A stretch of 64,000 nucleotides of DNA. It comes from Cyanobacteria bacterium UBA6446 (GTDB lineage Bacteria; Cyanobacteriota; Vampirovibrionia; Gastranaerophilales; Gastranaerophilaceae). Positions 1-7,314 of the stretch are shown here, piece by piece; position 1 is the stretch's first letter; every line of letters begins with the position of its first letter. The notes under the pieces were generated by a model, which was not told the DNA's origin, did not search any database, and worked only from the letters and a program-made list of their open reading frames with translations. The DNA is taken from the NCBI GenBank assembly GCA_002438405.1, contig DJOE01000006.1, forward strand, positions 62,001 through 126,000, in the 5' to 3' direction. Made by a program: the position numbers and the translations under genes.

Positions 1-650
1 GTCAAAAATACAATTTTTCTGAAGTAAATCCTTTCAGTGCTAATTTTAATTCACAAGAAGTCAAACCGGCACAAAACACAACTACAACAAATCCAATCAA
101 AAGATTAAATGGTTATGATTCTGCAATACTCAATAAAACAAAATATGATGAAGCCGAAACAGAAGATTTAAGCCTTGAATACAGAATTAAAGAGAAAGAA
201 TCAATAATCAAAGACCTTGATTCTAAAATCAAAGTTGCCGATAATTATGGAACTCAAAATGAAGCTCTTGGATTAAAAGCAAAGAAACAAAGAATCACAG
301 AAGAATTAAATACATTAAGAAAACAACAAATGTATGGAGGAAGAGTTTTAGGCGAAAAAGCACAAGCATATCACGAAACATTCAAACAAAAAATGCCTAT
401 AATCTATAAAATTCAATCCTTTATTTCCCGTCAAATTCTTGCCAAAGTTTCTAAAAAAGTAAATTCCGTTGTAACTTTGAGTGACTCATTAGAACAACTT
501 TCTGAAATCAGTAAAAGTGTTGATGATTTAGTAGATATGAATGTTCCGTATGGCGAAAAAGTTCAGAATTATGAAAAACTTACCGAATACTTAAACCAAG
601 CTAACATGATTCATTCTAAAATTTCAAAATCTTTAGGTAAAAAAGTATAA
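1..650 (+). CDS. Unknown coiled-coil protein, 3' part only
   Basis: The reading frame is open from base 3 to the TAA at 648-650, so this is the C-terminal 215 residues of a gene that begins before the window. The ATG at 330 is internal and should not be taken as the start. The visible part begins with a polar Asn/Thr-rich stretch, followed by a charged helical region rich in Lys and Glu (about residues 55-110) that looks like a coiled coil. No catalytic motif or membrane segment is visible and I do not recognise the family. The next gene, gatA, starts 84 bases downstream behind its own ribosome-binding site, with no clear terminator between. Confidence 0.7.
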   Translation, partial: QKYNFSEVNPFSANFNSQEVKPAQNTTTTNPIKRLNGYDSAILNKTKYDEAETEDLSLEYRIKEKESIIKDLDSKIKVADNYGTQNEALGLKAKKQRITEELNTLRKQQMYGGRVLGEKAQAYHETFKQKMPIIYKIQSFISRQILAKVSKKVNSVVTLSDSLEQLSEISKSVDDLVDMNVPYGEKVQNYEKLTEYLNQANMIHSKISKSLGKKV

Positions 651-734
651 AATTTCTCCACTTAAACACTCCTTGATTGAAATACATGTTTGTCTTACAA
701 TTTTGAGTGAGAATAAGCTTTTTAAGGAGAAATT

Positions 735-2198
735 ATGAACGAGCTGTTAAAAAAATCTGCTGCTGAGCAAAGTAAAGCTTTGAAAAATAAAGAAATTTCA
801 GCTGTTGAACTTACGCAAGCAGCATTTGATAGAATAAACTCTGTTGATGAGAAGTTAGGTGCTTTCAATTCTTTGACAAAAGAAACCGCTCTTGAAACAG
901 CAAAAAAAGTAGATGAAAAAATTGCAAAAGGAGAAGAATTACCACTTCTTGCAGGTATTCCTCTTGCGTTGAAAGATAATATGAACCTTGTTGGTTCTCG
1001 TACAACCGCATCTTCAAAAATATTGGAAAACTTTGTTTCTCCATTCAATGCGACTGTTACAGAAAAATTATTAAATAACTTAGTACCAATTGTTGGGAAA
1101 GCAAACTTAGATGAATTTGCAATGGGTTCTTCAAACGAAAACTCTGCATTCAAAAAAGTTCACAACCCTTGGGATTTGAATAAAGTTCCTGGAGGTTCAT
1201 CAGGTGGCTCTGCTGCAAGTGTTTCTTCTTGCGAAGCAACATTAGCATTGGGTTCAGATACAGGTGGTTCAATCCGTCTTCCTGCAAGTTTTTGCGGTAT
1301 TGTTGGTATGAAACCGACTTACGGAAGAGTTTCTCGTTATGGTTTGATTGCTTTCGCATCATCTCTAGACCAAATCGGACCTTTCGCAAGAACAGTTGAA
1401 GATACAGCAAACTTGCTTGAAGTAATTTCAGGTCATGACCCTAAAGATTCAACATCTCTTGACATGCCTGTTGAACATTATGCTCAAAACTTGAACAATG
1501 ACATCAAAGGCAAAAAAGTTGGTGTTATTAAAGAACTTATGGGCGAAGGAATTTCAGCTGATGTTCAAAAAGCAGTTGAAAATGCCATTGAAACTTATAA
1601 AAAATTAGGTTGTGAAATCGTAGAAGTTTCATTGAAAAAATTAAAATACTCAATCGGAATTTACTACATCTTAGCAACAGCAGAATGTTCATCTAACTTG
1701 GCAAGATTTGATGGTGTTAGATATGGTTACAGACACCCAGATGCTAAAAATCTTCTTGAATTATACACAAAATCAAGAGCTGAAGGTTTCGGACCAGAAG
1801 TTAAACGTCGTATAATGCTTGGTACTTATGCATTATCATCTGGTTATTATGATGCATACTATAAAAAAGCTCAACAAATGAGAGCTTTGGTTACAGAAGA
1901 ATTCAGAGAAGCATTCAAAAATGTTGATATTTTGATTTCTCCAACTTGCCCAAATACAGCATTTGAACTTGGAGCAAAATCTTCTGACCCATTAGCAATG
2001 TATCTAACAGATATTGCAACTATTAGTTGTAACCTTGCAGGTCTTCCTGGTATCAGTGTTCCGGCTGGATTTGATGAAACCGGAATGCCAATCGGTTTAC
2101 AGATCTTAGCTCCACAAATGCAAGAATCAAGATTATTCAACTTTGCTTACAAATTTGAACAATCAAATGATTTCTATACAAAGTTAACTAATTTATAA
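735..2198 (+). CDS. gatA: Asp-tRNA(Asn)/Glu-tRNA(Gln) amidotransferase subunit A
   Basis: This is the amidase subunit of the GatCAB complex, which releases ammonia from glutamine so that mischarged Glu-tRNA(Gln) or Asp-tRNA(Asn) can be converted to the correct aminoacyl-tRNA. The 487-residue length is normal. The amidase signature is complete: Lys80 in LALKDN, the Gly/Ser-rich loop GGSSGGSAA with the cis-Ser at 155, and the nucleophile Ser179 in SDTGGSI. An AAGGAG ribosome-binding site sits just before the ATG at 735. GatB and GatC are not next to it, so the operon is split in this genome. A hairpin terminator follows at 2221. Confidence 0.97.
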   Translation: MNELLKKSAAEQSKALKNKEISAVELTQAAFDRINSVDEKLGAFNSLTKETALETAKKVDEKIAKGEELPLLAGIPLALKDNMNLVGSRTTASSKILENFVSPFNATVTEKLLNNLVPIVGKANLDEFAMGSSNENSAFKKVHNPWDLNKVPGGSSGGSAASVSSCEATLALGSDTGGSIRLPASFCGIVGMKPTYGRVSRYGLIAFASSLDQIGPFARTVEDTANLLEVISGHDPKDSTSLDMPVEHYAQNLNNDIKGKKVGVIKELMGEGISADVQKAVENAIETYKKLGCEIVEVSLKKLKYSIGIYYILATAECSSNLARFDGVRYGYRHPDAKNLLELYTKSRAEGFGPEVKRRIMLGTYALSSGYYDAYYKKAQQMRALVTEEFREAFKNVDILISPTCPNTAFELGAKSSDPLAMYLTDIATISCNLAGLPGISVPAGFDETGMPIGLQILAPQMQESRLFNFAYKFEQSNDFYTKLTNL

Positions 2199-2220
2199 TA
2201 AACAAACTATATAAATAAAA

Positions 2221-2254
2221 ATCGGCACTTTTTTAAAGAAGTGTCGATTTTTTT
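2221..2254 (+). terminator. Rho-independent terminator after gatA
   Basis: A 10-bp stem (ATCGGCACTT with AAGTGTCGAT, one G-U pair) is followed by a T-run. An A-run lies on the left side, so it may also work for the convergent small regulator gene that ends at 2253. Confidence 0.8.
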
Positions 2255-2465
2255 ATTTTAATTCCAAATTTGAACCAATAATTTCTGCAATTAATTTCAT
2301 TTCCCGATATGTAATAGTTTCATTTCGCAATTTGTTCGACAGATTTGCAAGAGTATATGGTTTATTCAACCTTTTTTCTAACTCTTGAGCAACAAATTTC
2401 AACGTAAGACCTTTTGCATATAAAATTTCTTTTAATTCGGTAATTATTCTCATACTTAATATCAT
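2253..2465 (-). CDS. Small XRE/Cro-like DNA-binding protein
   Basis: The 70-residue protein is almost entirely one helix-turn-helix domain: ELKEILYAKGLTLKFVAQEL, then TLANLSNKLRNETITYREM and LIAEIIG. This spacing resembles the compact XRE-type domains with a NLSNKLxxGT-like recognition region. It has no ligand or dimerisation domain that I can see. The ATG at 2465 gives the full protein; an in-frame ATG at 2453 is an alternative and neither has a clear ribosome-binding site. It is divergent from the pseudopilin gene at 2571, and the shared spacer carries three dyad symmetries, so local repression of one or both genes is plausible but inferred. Confidence 0.7.
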   Translation of the reverse strand: MILSMRIITELKEILYAKGLTLKFVAQELEKRLNKPYTLANLSNKLRNETITYREMKLIAEIIGSNLELK

Positions 2466-2545
2466 TACATGTATTTGTATAAAAATAATTTATTAATGTA
2501 ACTATTGTTGCATTAATAAACGTATTCATTTATAATACATGTATT
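2466..2545. promoter_or_regulatory. Divergent promoter with nested dyad operators
   Basis: Two copies of the 8-bp palindrome TACATGTA lie at 2466-2473 and 2536-2543. Between them is a perfect 10-bp inverted repeat, TTTATTAATG at 2489-2498 and CATTAATAAA at 2511-2520. A plausible promoter for the pseudopilin gene is TTGCAT at 2508-2513, 17 bases, then TATAAT at 2531-2536, so the right-hand palindrome starts at the last base of the -10. The likely regulator is the XRE protein encoded on the left. The symmetry is seen directly; binding is inference. Confidence 0.55.
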
Positions 2546-2570
2546 AGTTTATTGATATGGAGAATCGAAA

Positions 2571-3266
2571 ATGATTAATACTAAACAGAACCATTTTGCA
2601 TTCACACTCGCAGAAGTTTTAATCACACTTGGTATAATTGGGGTTGTGGCAGCAATGACTATTCCAACCTTAATAACTAACTATAAAGCTAAACGCCTAC
2701 ATTCTCAATTCTTGAAATCATATTCAACAGTACAACAAGCATTCAAAATGATGGAAAATGATGATGTTTCACTAGACCCCAGCATCTATATTTCTCAAAA
2801 ATGGGGAGATGGAAAAGCTTTTTATGAAACATTTATTAACTATCTCTCAGGAGCAACTGATTGTAGAAAGAAATCGAACCCACAATGTTACCATGGTGGA
2901 AAAGGCTACACCTCATATGACGGTAAATCTTCCGCACCAGCATATCTTTTTGATGATGGGATGATTGCACTACAAGATGGAACATTACTCCTATTTGAAA
3001 ATGCAACAAAAAATGTTGGAAGTATTTATGTTTCAGTAGACCTTAATGGTTATGAGGGGAAACCGAACCGATGGGGATATGATTTATTCACATTTCAATT
3101 TCTAGACGGAGAATTAAAAACAATGGGTGATAAAGGGACATTTTATGCAAACATGAACCAATATTGTAACCCTAAAGTTTCAAATGTACATAATGGAATC
3201 GCATGCGCACAAAAAGCCAAGGAAGACACAGATTATTTCAAAAAACTAATTAAAGAATTCAAGTAA
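2571..3266 (+). CDS. Type IV pilin/type II secretion-like pseudopilin
   Basis: The N-terminus carries a class III prepilin signal: a short basic leader, then FTLAEVLITLGIIGVVAAMTIPTLI (split here by family convention after Ala12), with Glu at mature position 5 and a hydrophobic helix. Prepilin peptidase would cut before Phe and the helix would pack into a pilus or pseudopilus. The remaining 190 residues form a globular domain with four Cys (CRKKSNPQC, CNPK, CAQK), likely disulphide-bonded outside the inner membrane. A GGAG ribosome-binding site precedes the ATG. It stands alone, without assembly ATPase or secretin genes nearby. Such solitary pseudopilins are common in Gastranaerophilales-like genomes, which is recollection and not shown here. 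Confidence 0.85.
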   Translation: MINTKQNHFAFTLAEVLITLGIIGVVAAMTIPTLITNYKAKRLHSQFLKSYSTVQQAFKMMENDDVSLDPSIYISQKWGDGKAFYETFINYLSGATDCRKKSNPQCYHGGKGYTSYDGKSSAPAYLFDDGMIALQDGTLLLFENATKNVGSIYVSVDLNGYEGKPNRWGYDLFTFQFLDGELKTMGDKGTFYANMNQYCNPKVSNVHNGIACAQKAKEDTDYFKKLIKEFK

Positions 3267-3269
3267 AAC

Positions 3270-3401
3270 TTATTTCAATTGAGAAAGGATTTGAGGATTT
3301 TGCATGTTGATATTTTGCTCTTTTGCAAAAGCTTTACTTATTGATACAACAAGCAAATTTACACATAACAATATTCCTAAAATTATTAAAATCGTTCTCA
3401 T
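3270..3401 (-). CDS. 43-residue membrane or secreted peptide
   Basis: A short reading frame starts with ATG at 3401 behind a GAGAGAAAG purine stretch and ends with TAA at 3270. The product begins MRTILIILGILLCVNLLVVS, a single hydrophobic segment, followed by AFAKEQNINMQNPQILSQLK. AFA-KE could be a signal peptidase site, giving a mature peptide of about 18 residues, or the whole could be a small inner-membrane protein. It lies convergent with the pseudopilin gene, 3 bases apart. No family is recognised. Codon use and the hydrophobic-then-polar pattern argue for a real gene, but homologues would be needed to be sure. Confidence 0.5.
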   Translation of the reverse strand: MRTILIILGILLCVNLLVVSISKAFAKEQNINMQNPQILSQLK

Positions 3402-3494
3402 ATCTTTCTCTCTATAGCTATACAATATTATAATGGATAGTGATAATATAAATCCACTTTTTAGTGGAATTATTTACAATTAAATTTCAATAAC

Positions 3495-3526
3495 AAAAAG
3501 CACCCCGAAAAATCAGAGTGCTTTTT
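3495..3526. terminator. Bidirectional terminator after pckA
   Basis: AAAAAGCAC at 3495-3503 pairs with GTGCTTTTT at 3518-3526. The A-tract and T-tract flanks let it act in both directions; pckA ends 22 bases to the right on the minus strand. Confidence 0.75.
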
Positions 3527-3547
3527 GAAATTTTACTGAATAGTAAC

Positions 3548-5146
3548 TTATACAGATGCTTTTGCTTTAGGTCCTGCATTAACTACTTCTGCAGGCATAT
3601 TTGGATATTTGGCAGCAAAATTCTCTGTAAACATTTGAGCCAACTTGTTAGCTTGTGCATCATAAGCTGCTTTATCTTCCCACATTCCACGAGCATCAAG
3701 TTTTTCAGCAGGAACATCTGGACAAGATGTAGGATAATCAACATTGAATACATCGTGATGTTTGAATTCAACATTATCAAATGAGCCGTTCAATGCAGCT
3801 GTAACCATTGCACGAGTGTAAGCCAATTTCATACGTTTAGCACCAGATGATGCTGAACCGCCAGCCCAACCTGTGTTAACTAAATAAACTTTAGTACCAT
3901 ATTTGTCAAGTTTTTCTCCTAACATTTTTGCATATACAGATGCGTCCATTGGCATAAATGGTTCACCAAACAATGTTGAGAATGTTGGTTGTGGCTCTGT
4001 TACACCACGCTCTGTTCCTGCTAATTTTGAAGTAAAACCAGTTACAAAGTGGTACATTGCAGCATTTTTATCCAATCTTGAAATTGGAGGTAAAACACCG
4101 AATGCATCAGCTGTCAAGAAAATAACAACTTTTGGAATTCCACCTTTTGATGGAATTTGAGCATTATCAATATAATTGATTGGATAACCAACACGAGTAT
4201 TTTCAGTCAAGCTACCATCATTGAAATCAAATTCACGAGTTTCTGGATCCATAATTACGTTTTCTACAACTGAACCAAACTTAATTGCATTATAAATTTC
4301 AGGTTCATGTTCTTTTGATAAGTTAATACATTTTGCATAACAACCACCCTCAAAGTTGAAAACACCATCAGGTGACCAACCGTGTTCATCATCACCGATT
4401 AACTTACGAGCAGGATCTGCTGAAAGTGTTGTTTTACCTGTTCCTGACAAACCGAAGAATACAGCTGTTTCACCAGTTGTAGGATCCATATTTGCTGAAC
4501 AGTGCATTGGAAGAACATTTTTCTTAGTCATAATGTAGTTCATTGTAGCAAATACTGATTTTTTGATTTCTCCAGAATATCTTGAACCACAAATAATGAT
4601 TTCGTGTGCTTCATAATCAATTGCAATACATGCTTCTGAATTTACACCGTCAACTTCCGGATCACATTTGAATCCAGGAGCACATAAGATTGTGTAATCC
4701 GGTTCACCGTATGCTGCAAGTTCTTCTGCAGTTGGACGGATTAACAATTGGTGAATAAATAAGTTTTGACATGCTAATTCGTTGATTACACGGAATTTTT
4801 GAGTGTAAGTTTTGTCTGCACCTGCATAACCATCAAAAATGAATACTTCACGATTTTGCAAGTAAGAAGCAATTTTACCTTTGATTGCATTAAATTTTTC
4901 TCTTGAAATAGGGCGGTTTACTTTGCCCCAAGCAATATCATTATGAATGCCATCTGTATCTACAATGAATTTGTCTTTTGGAGAACGACCGGTGTATTTA
5001 CCTGTTGTTACAACCAAAGCACCAGTGTTGCTAAGCTTTCCTTCTCCTAATCTTAATGCAGCTTCAGTCAATTGAGCAGGACTCAAGTTTCTATAAACTG
5101 CTTTTGGGCCAATTATGCCTAATTTTTCAATACCATAAGTTTCCAT
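3548..5146 (-). CDS. pckA: Phosphoenolpyruvate carboxykinase (ATP)
   Basis: This cytosolic enzyme interconverts oxaloacetate + ATP and phosphoenolpyruvate + CO2 + ADP. At 532 residues it matches the ATP-dependent family. Visible motifs are the substrate-binding GRSPKDKF at 53-60, the P-loop GLSGTGKTT at 232-240, the metal-binding LIGDDEHGW ending at 257 and FEGGCYAK at 265-272. A strong AGGAGG ribosome-binding site sits before the ATG at 5146. It is a single-gene unit with its own terminator. In a fermentative anaerobe the enzyme may run towards oxaloacetate as well as in gluconeogenesis; the sequence does not decide this. Confidence 0.97.
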   Translation of the reverse strand: METYGIEKLGIIGPKAVYRNLSPAQLTEAALRLGEGKLSNTGALVVTTGKYTGRSPKDKFIVDTDGIHNDIAWGKVNRPISREKFNAIKGKIASYLQNREVFIFDGYAGADKTYTQKFRVINELACQNLFIHQLLIRPTAEELAAYGEPDYTILCAPGFKCDPEVDGVNSEACIAIDYEAHEIIICGSRYSGEIKKSVFATMNYIMTKKNVLPMHCSANMDPTTGETAVFFGLSGTGKTTLSADPARKLIGDDEHGWSPDGVFNFEGGCYAKCINLSKEHEPEIYNAIKFGSVVENVIMDPETREFDFNDGSLTENTRVGYPINYIDNAQIPSKGGIPKVVIFLTADAFGVLPPISRLDKNAAMYHFVTGFTSKLAGTERGVTEPQPTFSTLFGEPFMPMDASVYAKMLGEKLDKYGTKVYLVNTGWAGGSASSGAKRMKLAYTRAMVTAALNGSFDNVEFKHHDVFNVDYPTSCPDVPAEKLDARGMWEDKAAYDAQANKLAQMFTENFAAKYPNMPAEVVNAGPKAKASV

Positions 5147-5264
5147 TAACCATTTCCTCCTAATAACATATAAATAACACTTTTAATTTAGTACAAACTT
5201 TTATTTTTTGCAAATATTTTTAATTTATTTGCCAAATGTAAAGATTAGTCCAAATTTTATGATT

Positions 5265-5275
5265 TATGCTAGAAT
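5265..5275 (+). promoter_or_regulatory. Extended -10 promoter element
   Basis: TATGCTAGAAT is an extended -10 (TGC followed by TAGAAT at 5270-5275) placed 35 bases before the ATG at 5310. It matches the TATGnTAnnAT pattern seen before deoB, thiE, era and two aryl-polyene locus genes. Confidence 0.5.
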
Positions 5276-5309
5276 GTTTTTAAGTTTATAAATTTTATGG
5301 AGAAAATTG

Positions 5310-5702
5310 ATGGAAGGTTTGAATAAATTTAAAATTTTAACAATTGTATTTTTATGTATGTTTGTTTTTGTAGTAGCAGCAATTTATACAAATACTAAAG
5401 AAGTTACCGAAAATAAAACAAATGCAAACCAAAAAATCAAAGCAGAACAAAAAAAAGATGATATGAATGCAGAAGAAAACGAAATATCTCAAGATAATTC
5501 AAATCTTCAAGACTTATCAATGAAAGTAGATGTTCTAACCAAAAGATTAGATGAACTTCAAAATGGAAATTCTTCAAACAAATTAAATTGCCAAGTTCAA
5601 GGAATAATGGACGGGGATAGAATTGAGCAACTTACTCAAGAAGCTGCAATGCAAGAAGCAAAAGAAAATAACAGAGAACTTGTTCTAACTTGCAGATATT
5701 AA
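5310..5702 (+). CDS. Membrane-anchored coiled-coil protein, unknown
   Basis: A 130-residue protein with one N-terminal hydrophobic segment (KILTIVFLCMFVFVVAAIY, about residues 8-26) and a polar Lys/Glu/Asn-rich outer part. Residues about 65-85 (LQDLSMKVDVLTKRLDELQ) have heptad character. Two Cys (CQVQG and the near-C-terminal LTCRY) could form a disulphide. I chose the ATG at 5310 because GGAGA lies 6 bases upstream; an in-frame TTG at 5307 is too close to that site. It is divergent from pckA and 72 bases upstream of deoB. No family is recognised. Confidence 0.7.
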   Translation: MEGLNKFKILTIVFLCMFVFVVAAIYTNTKEVTENKTNANQKIKAEQKKDDMNAEENEISQDNSNLQDLSMKVDVLTKRLDELQNGNSSNKLNCQVQGIMDGDRIEQLTQEAAMQEAKENNRELVLTCRY

Positions 5703-5738
5703 TTATAATTATTTAACCCTAGCCAAAATTTAACCCTT

Positions 5739-5757
5739 TATGCTAAAATATGAGCAA
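5739..5757 (+). promoter_or_regulatory. deoB promoter, shared 18-nt element
   Basis: TATGCTAAAAT at 5739-5749 is an extended -10. The 18 bases at 5740-5757 (ATGCTAAAATATGAGCAA) are identical to those before thiE at 14389-14406. The match runs past the -10 into the transcribed leader. Confidence 0.6.
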
Positions 5758-5774
5758 CAAAGGGGGAATTGAAC

Positions 5775-6971
5775 ATGGATACAGATAAAAAAAATATGGT
5801 TCGACCAATTATTATGGTTATTGATTCAATGGGCATAGGTGCAATGCCGGATTGTAAAGATTTTGGAGACACTCCAGATTGCAATACTTTAAAACATGTC
5901 TGTGAATTTAATCATGGTTTAAATGTTCCAAATCTTGAAAAAATGGGGTTAGGAAATATTCAGGAATTTGAGGGAATAAAAGAAGTTGAAAATCCAATAG
6001 CAACTTATGCAACACTCGTTGAAAAATCTAAAGGAAAAGACACAACAACAGGTCACTGGGAAATCGCAGGAATTACTTTAGACAGAGCTTTTGCCACATT
6101 CCCAAATGGTTTTCCTAAAGAATTTATCGACAAATTTATTAAAGAAACAAACTGTGGTGGAGTTTTAGCTAACAAACCTGCCAGTGGAACTGCAATTATT
6201 GCGGAATTAAATGATGAACACCACAAAACTAAATTCCCAATAGTTTACACATCAGCAGATAGTGTATTCCAAATTGCCGTAGATACTGATGTTATTCCAC
6301 TTGAAACATTATATGAATGGTGCAGAATTGCAAGAAAAATCCTAACAGATGATGAATACTATGTATCAAGAGTAATCGCTCGTCCATACAAAATTATTGA
6401 TGGAAAACCAACAAGAATTTCTAAGGACAGAAGAGATTTTTCAATTGCTCCAATCAAACCAACTCTTTTAAATGAAATTAAAGACAATGGCGGAAAAGTT
6501 GTTGCAATCGGTAAGATTGAAGATATTTTCTCAAAATCAGGAATCACACACGCAATCCACACAGGTTCAAATAAAGAGGGCTTAGAATTAACTCTAAAAG
6601 CAGTTCGTCATGAATTACCACTAGAAGATATTGCGTATGAAAAAGGTAAATCTTATAACAATGTTGAAATGATTTTCACAAATTTAGTTGATACAGACAT
6701 GCTTTACGGTCACAGAAATGATGCCAAAGGTTATGGAAAAGCAATTGAAGAAATTGATACGTACTTAGGACCAATCATGGACGCTATGGAAGACTATGAT
6801 TTATTAATCGTAACTGCCGACCACGGTTGTGACCCAACAGTTTCTGGTACTGACCACACAAGAGAAAAAGTTCCATTTTTGATGTATTCAAAATCTCTTC
6901 CATCTAACGGAAATCTTGGTGAGGTTGAGGGTTTTGATACAATTGCAAGCTTCATCAAAGATTGGATTTAA
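5775..6971 (+). CDS. deoB: Phosphopentomutase
   Basis: Phosphopentomutase interconverts (deoxy)ribose 1-phosphate and 5-phosphate, linking nucleoside salvage to the pentose phosphate pathway. The 398-residue protein has the alkaline-phosphatase-superfamily metal motifs: VIDSMGIGAMPD near the N-terminus, KGKDTTTGHWEIAG with the phosphorylated Thr region at about 90, and TADHGCDPTVSGTDHTREKVP near the C-terminus. I start it at ATG 5775, eight bases after AGGGGG; a TTG at 5769 in the same frame leaves only two bases of spacing. Adenine deaminase (ade) at 34.7 kb belongs to the same salvage theme but is not linked. Confidence 0.96.
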   Translation: MDTDKKNMVRPIIMVIDSMGIGAMPDCKDFGDTPDCNTLKHVCEFNHGLNVPNLEKMGLGNIQEFEGIKEVENPIATYATLVEKSKGKDTTTGHWEIAGITLDRAFATFPNGFPKEFIDKFIKETNCGGVLANKPASGTAIIAELNDEHHKTKFPIVYTSADSVFQIAVDTDVIPLETLYEWCRIARKILTDDEYYVSRVIARPYKIIDGKPTRISKDRRDFSIAPIKPTLLNEIKDNGGKVVAIGKIEDIFSKSGITHAIHTGSNKEGLELTLKAVRHELPLEDIAYEKGKSYNNVEMIFTNLVDTDMLYGHRNDAKGYGKAIEEIDTYLGPIMDAMEDYDLLIVTADHGCDPTVSGTDHTREKVPFLMYSKSLPSNGNLGEVEGFDTIASFIKDWI

Positions 6972-6985
6972 TTAAAAAAAATATT

Positions 6986-7037
6986 TTGGAAAAATTTATT
7001 TTTTTGTTATATAATTTCAGTAGTGGATATTTTCCAC
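6986..7037 (+). promoter_or_regulatory. Ferredoxin promoter with small dyad
   Basis: TTGGAA at 6986-6991, an 18-base spacer and TATAAT at 7010-7015 form a good sigma-70 promoter. A perfect 5-bp inverted repeat, GTGGA at 7023-7027 and TCCAC at 7033-7037, sits at or just after the expected transcription start, as an operator or a short leader hairpin. Confidence 0.6.
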
Positions 7038-7065
7038 AAGTTGTAAAAAAATAAGGAGAAATAAA

Positions 7066-7242
7066 ATGAACGTAACTATTAATGACAGTTGTATTGCTTG
7101 CGGCGCTTGCGAATCAATTTGTGACGCTGTATTTTCAATTGAAGATAAAGCTGTTGTAGATGAAGCAGCTGTTGCAGATAATGCTGATTCTGTTAAAGAA
7201 GCAGCTGATGCATGCCCAGTTGGAGCAATCGAAGTTGAATAA
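7066..7242 (+). CDS. Small single-cluster [4Fe-4S] ferredoxin
   Basis: A 58-residue acidic protein, MNVTINDSCIACGACESIC at the start and ADACPVGAIEVE at the end. The cluster ligands are Cys9, Cys12, Cys15 and Cys50 (the last in the CP motif typical of monocluster bacterial ferredoxins); Cys19 is extra and could form a disulphide or a second-site ligand. It would be a soluble low-potential electron carrier. AAGGAG lies before the ATG, the gene has its own promoter, and a strong terminator follows, so it is a monocistronic, probably well-expressed unit. The electron partners are not identifiable from the neighbours. Confidence 0.93.
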   Translation: MNVTINDSCIACGACESICDAVFSIEDKAVVDEAAVADNADSVKEAADACPVGAIEVE

Positions 7243-7264
7243 TTAGAAGTTTATCTAATTAAAA

Positions 7265-7300
7265 AAAGGGCGGATTGAATAAATATTCAATCCGCCCTTT
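7265..7300. terminator. Strong bidirectional terminator
   Basis: AAAGGGCGGATTGAATA at 7265-7281 is followed almost directly by its perfect complement ending at 7300. A-tract and T-tract flanks serve both the ferredoxin gene (plus) and glmU (minus, ending at 7315). Confidence 0.92.
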
Positions 7301-7314
7301 AATATTTAATCTAA

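Noticed and set aside
330..650. A complete 106-residue gene starting at ATG 330
   Set aside because: The frame is open back to base 3 and the upstream residues have the same composition, so the ATG is internal to a truncated gene.
2721..3266. Pseudopilin as part of a type II secretion operon
   Set aside because: No secretin, assembly ATPase or other pseudopilin gene is adjacent; it stands alone.
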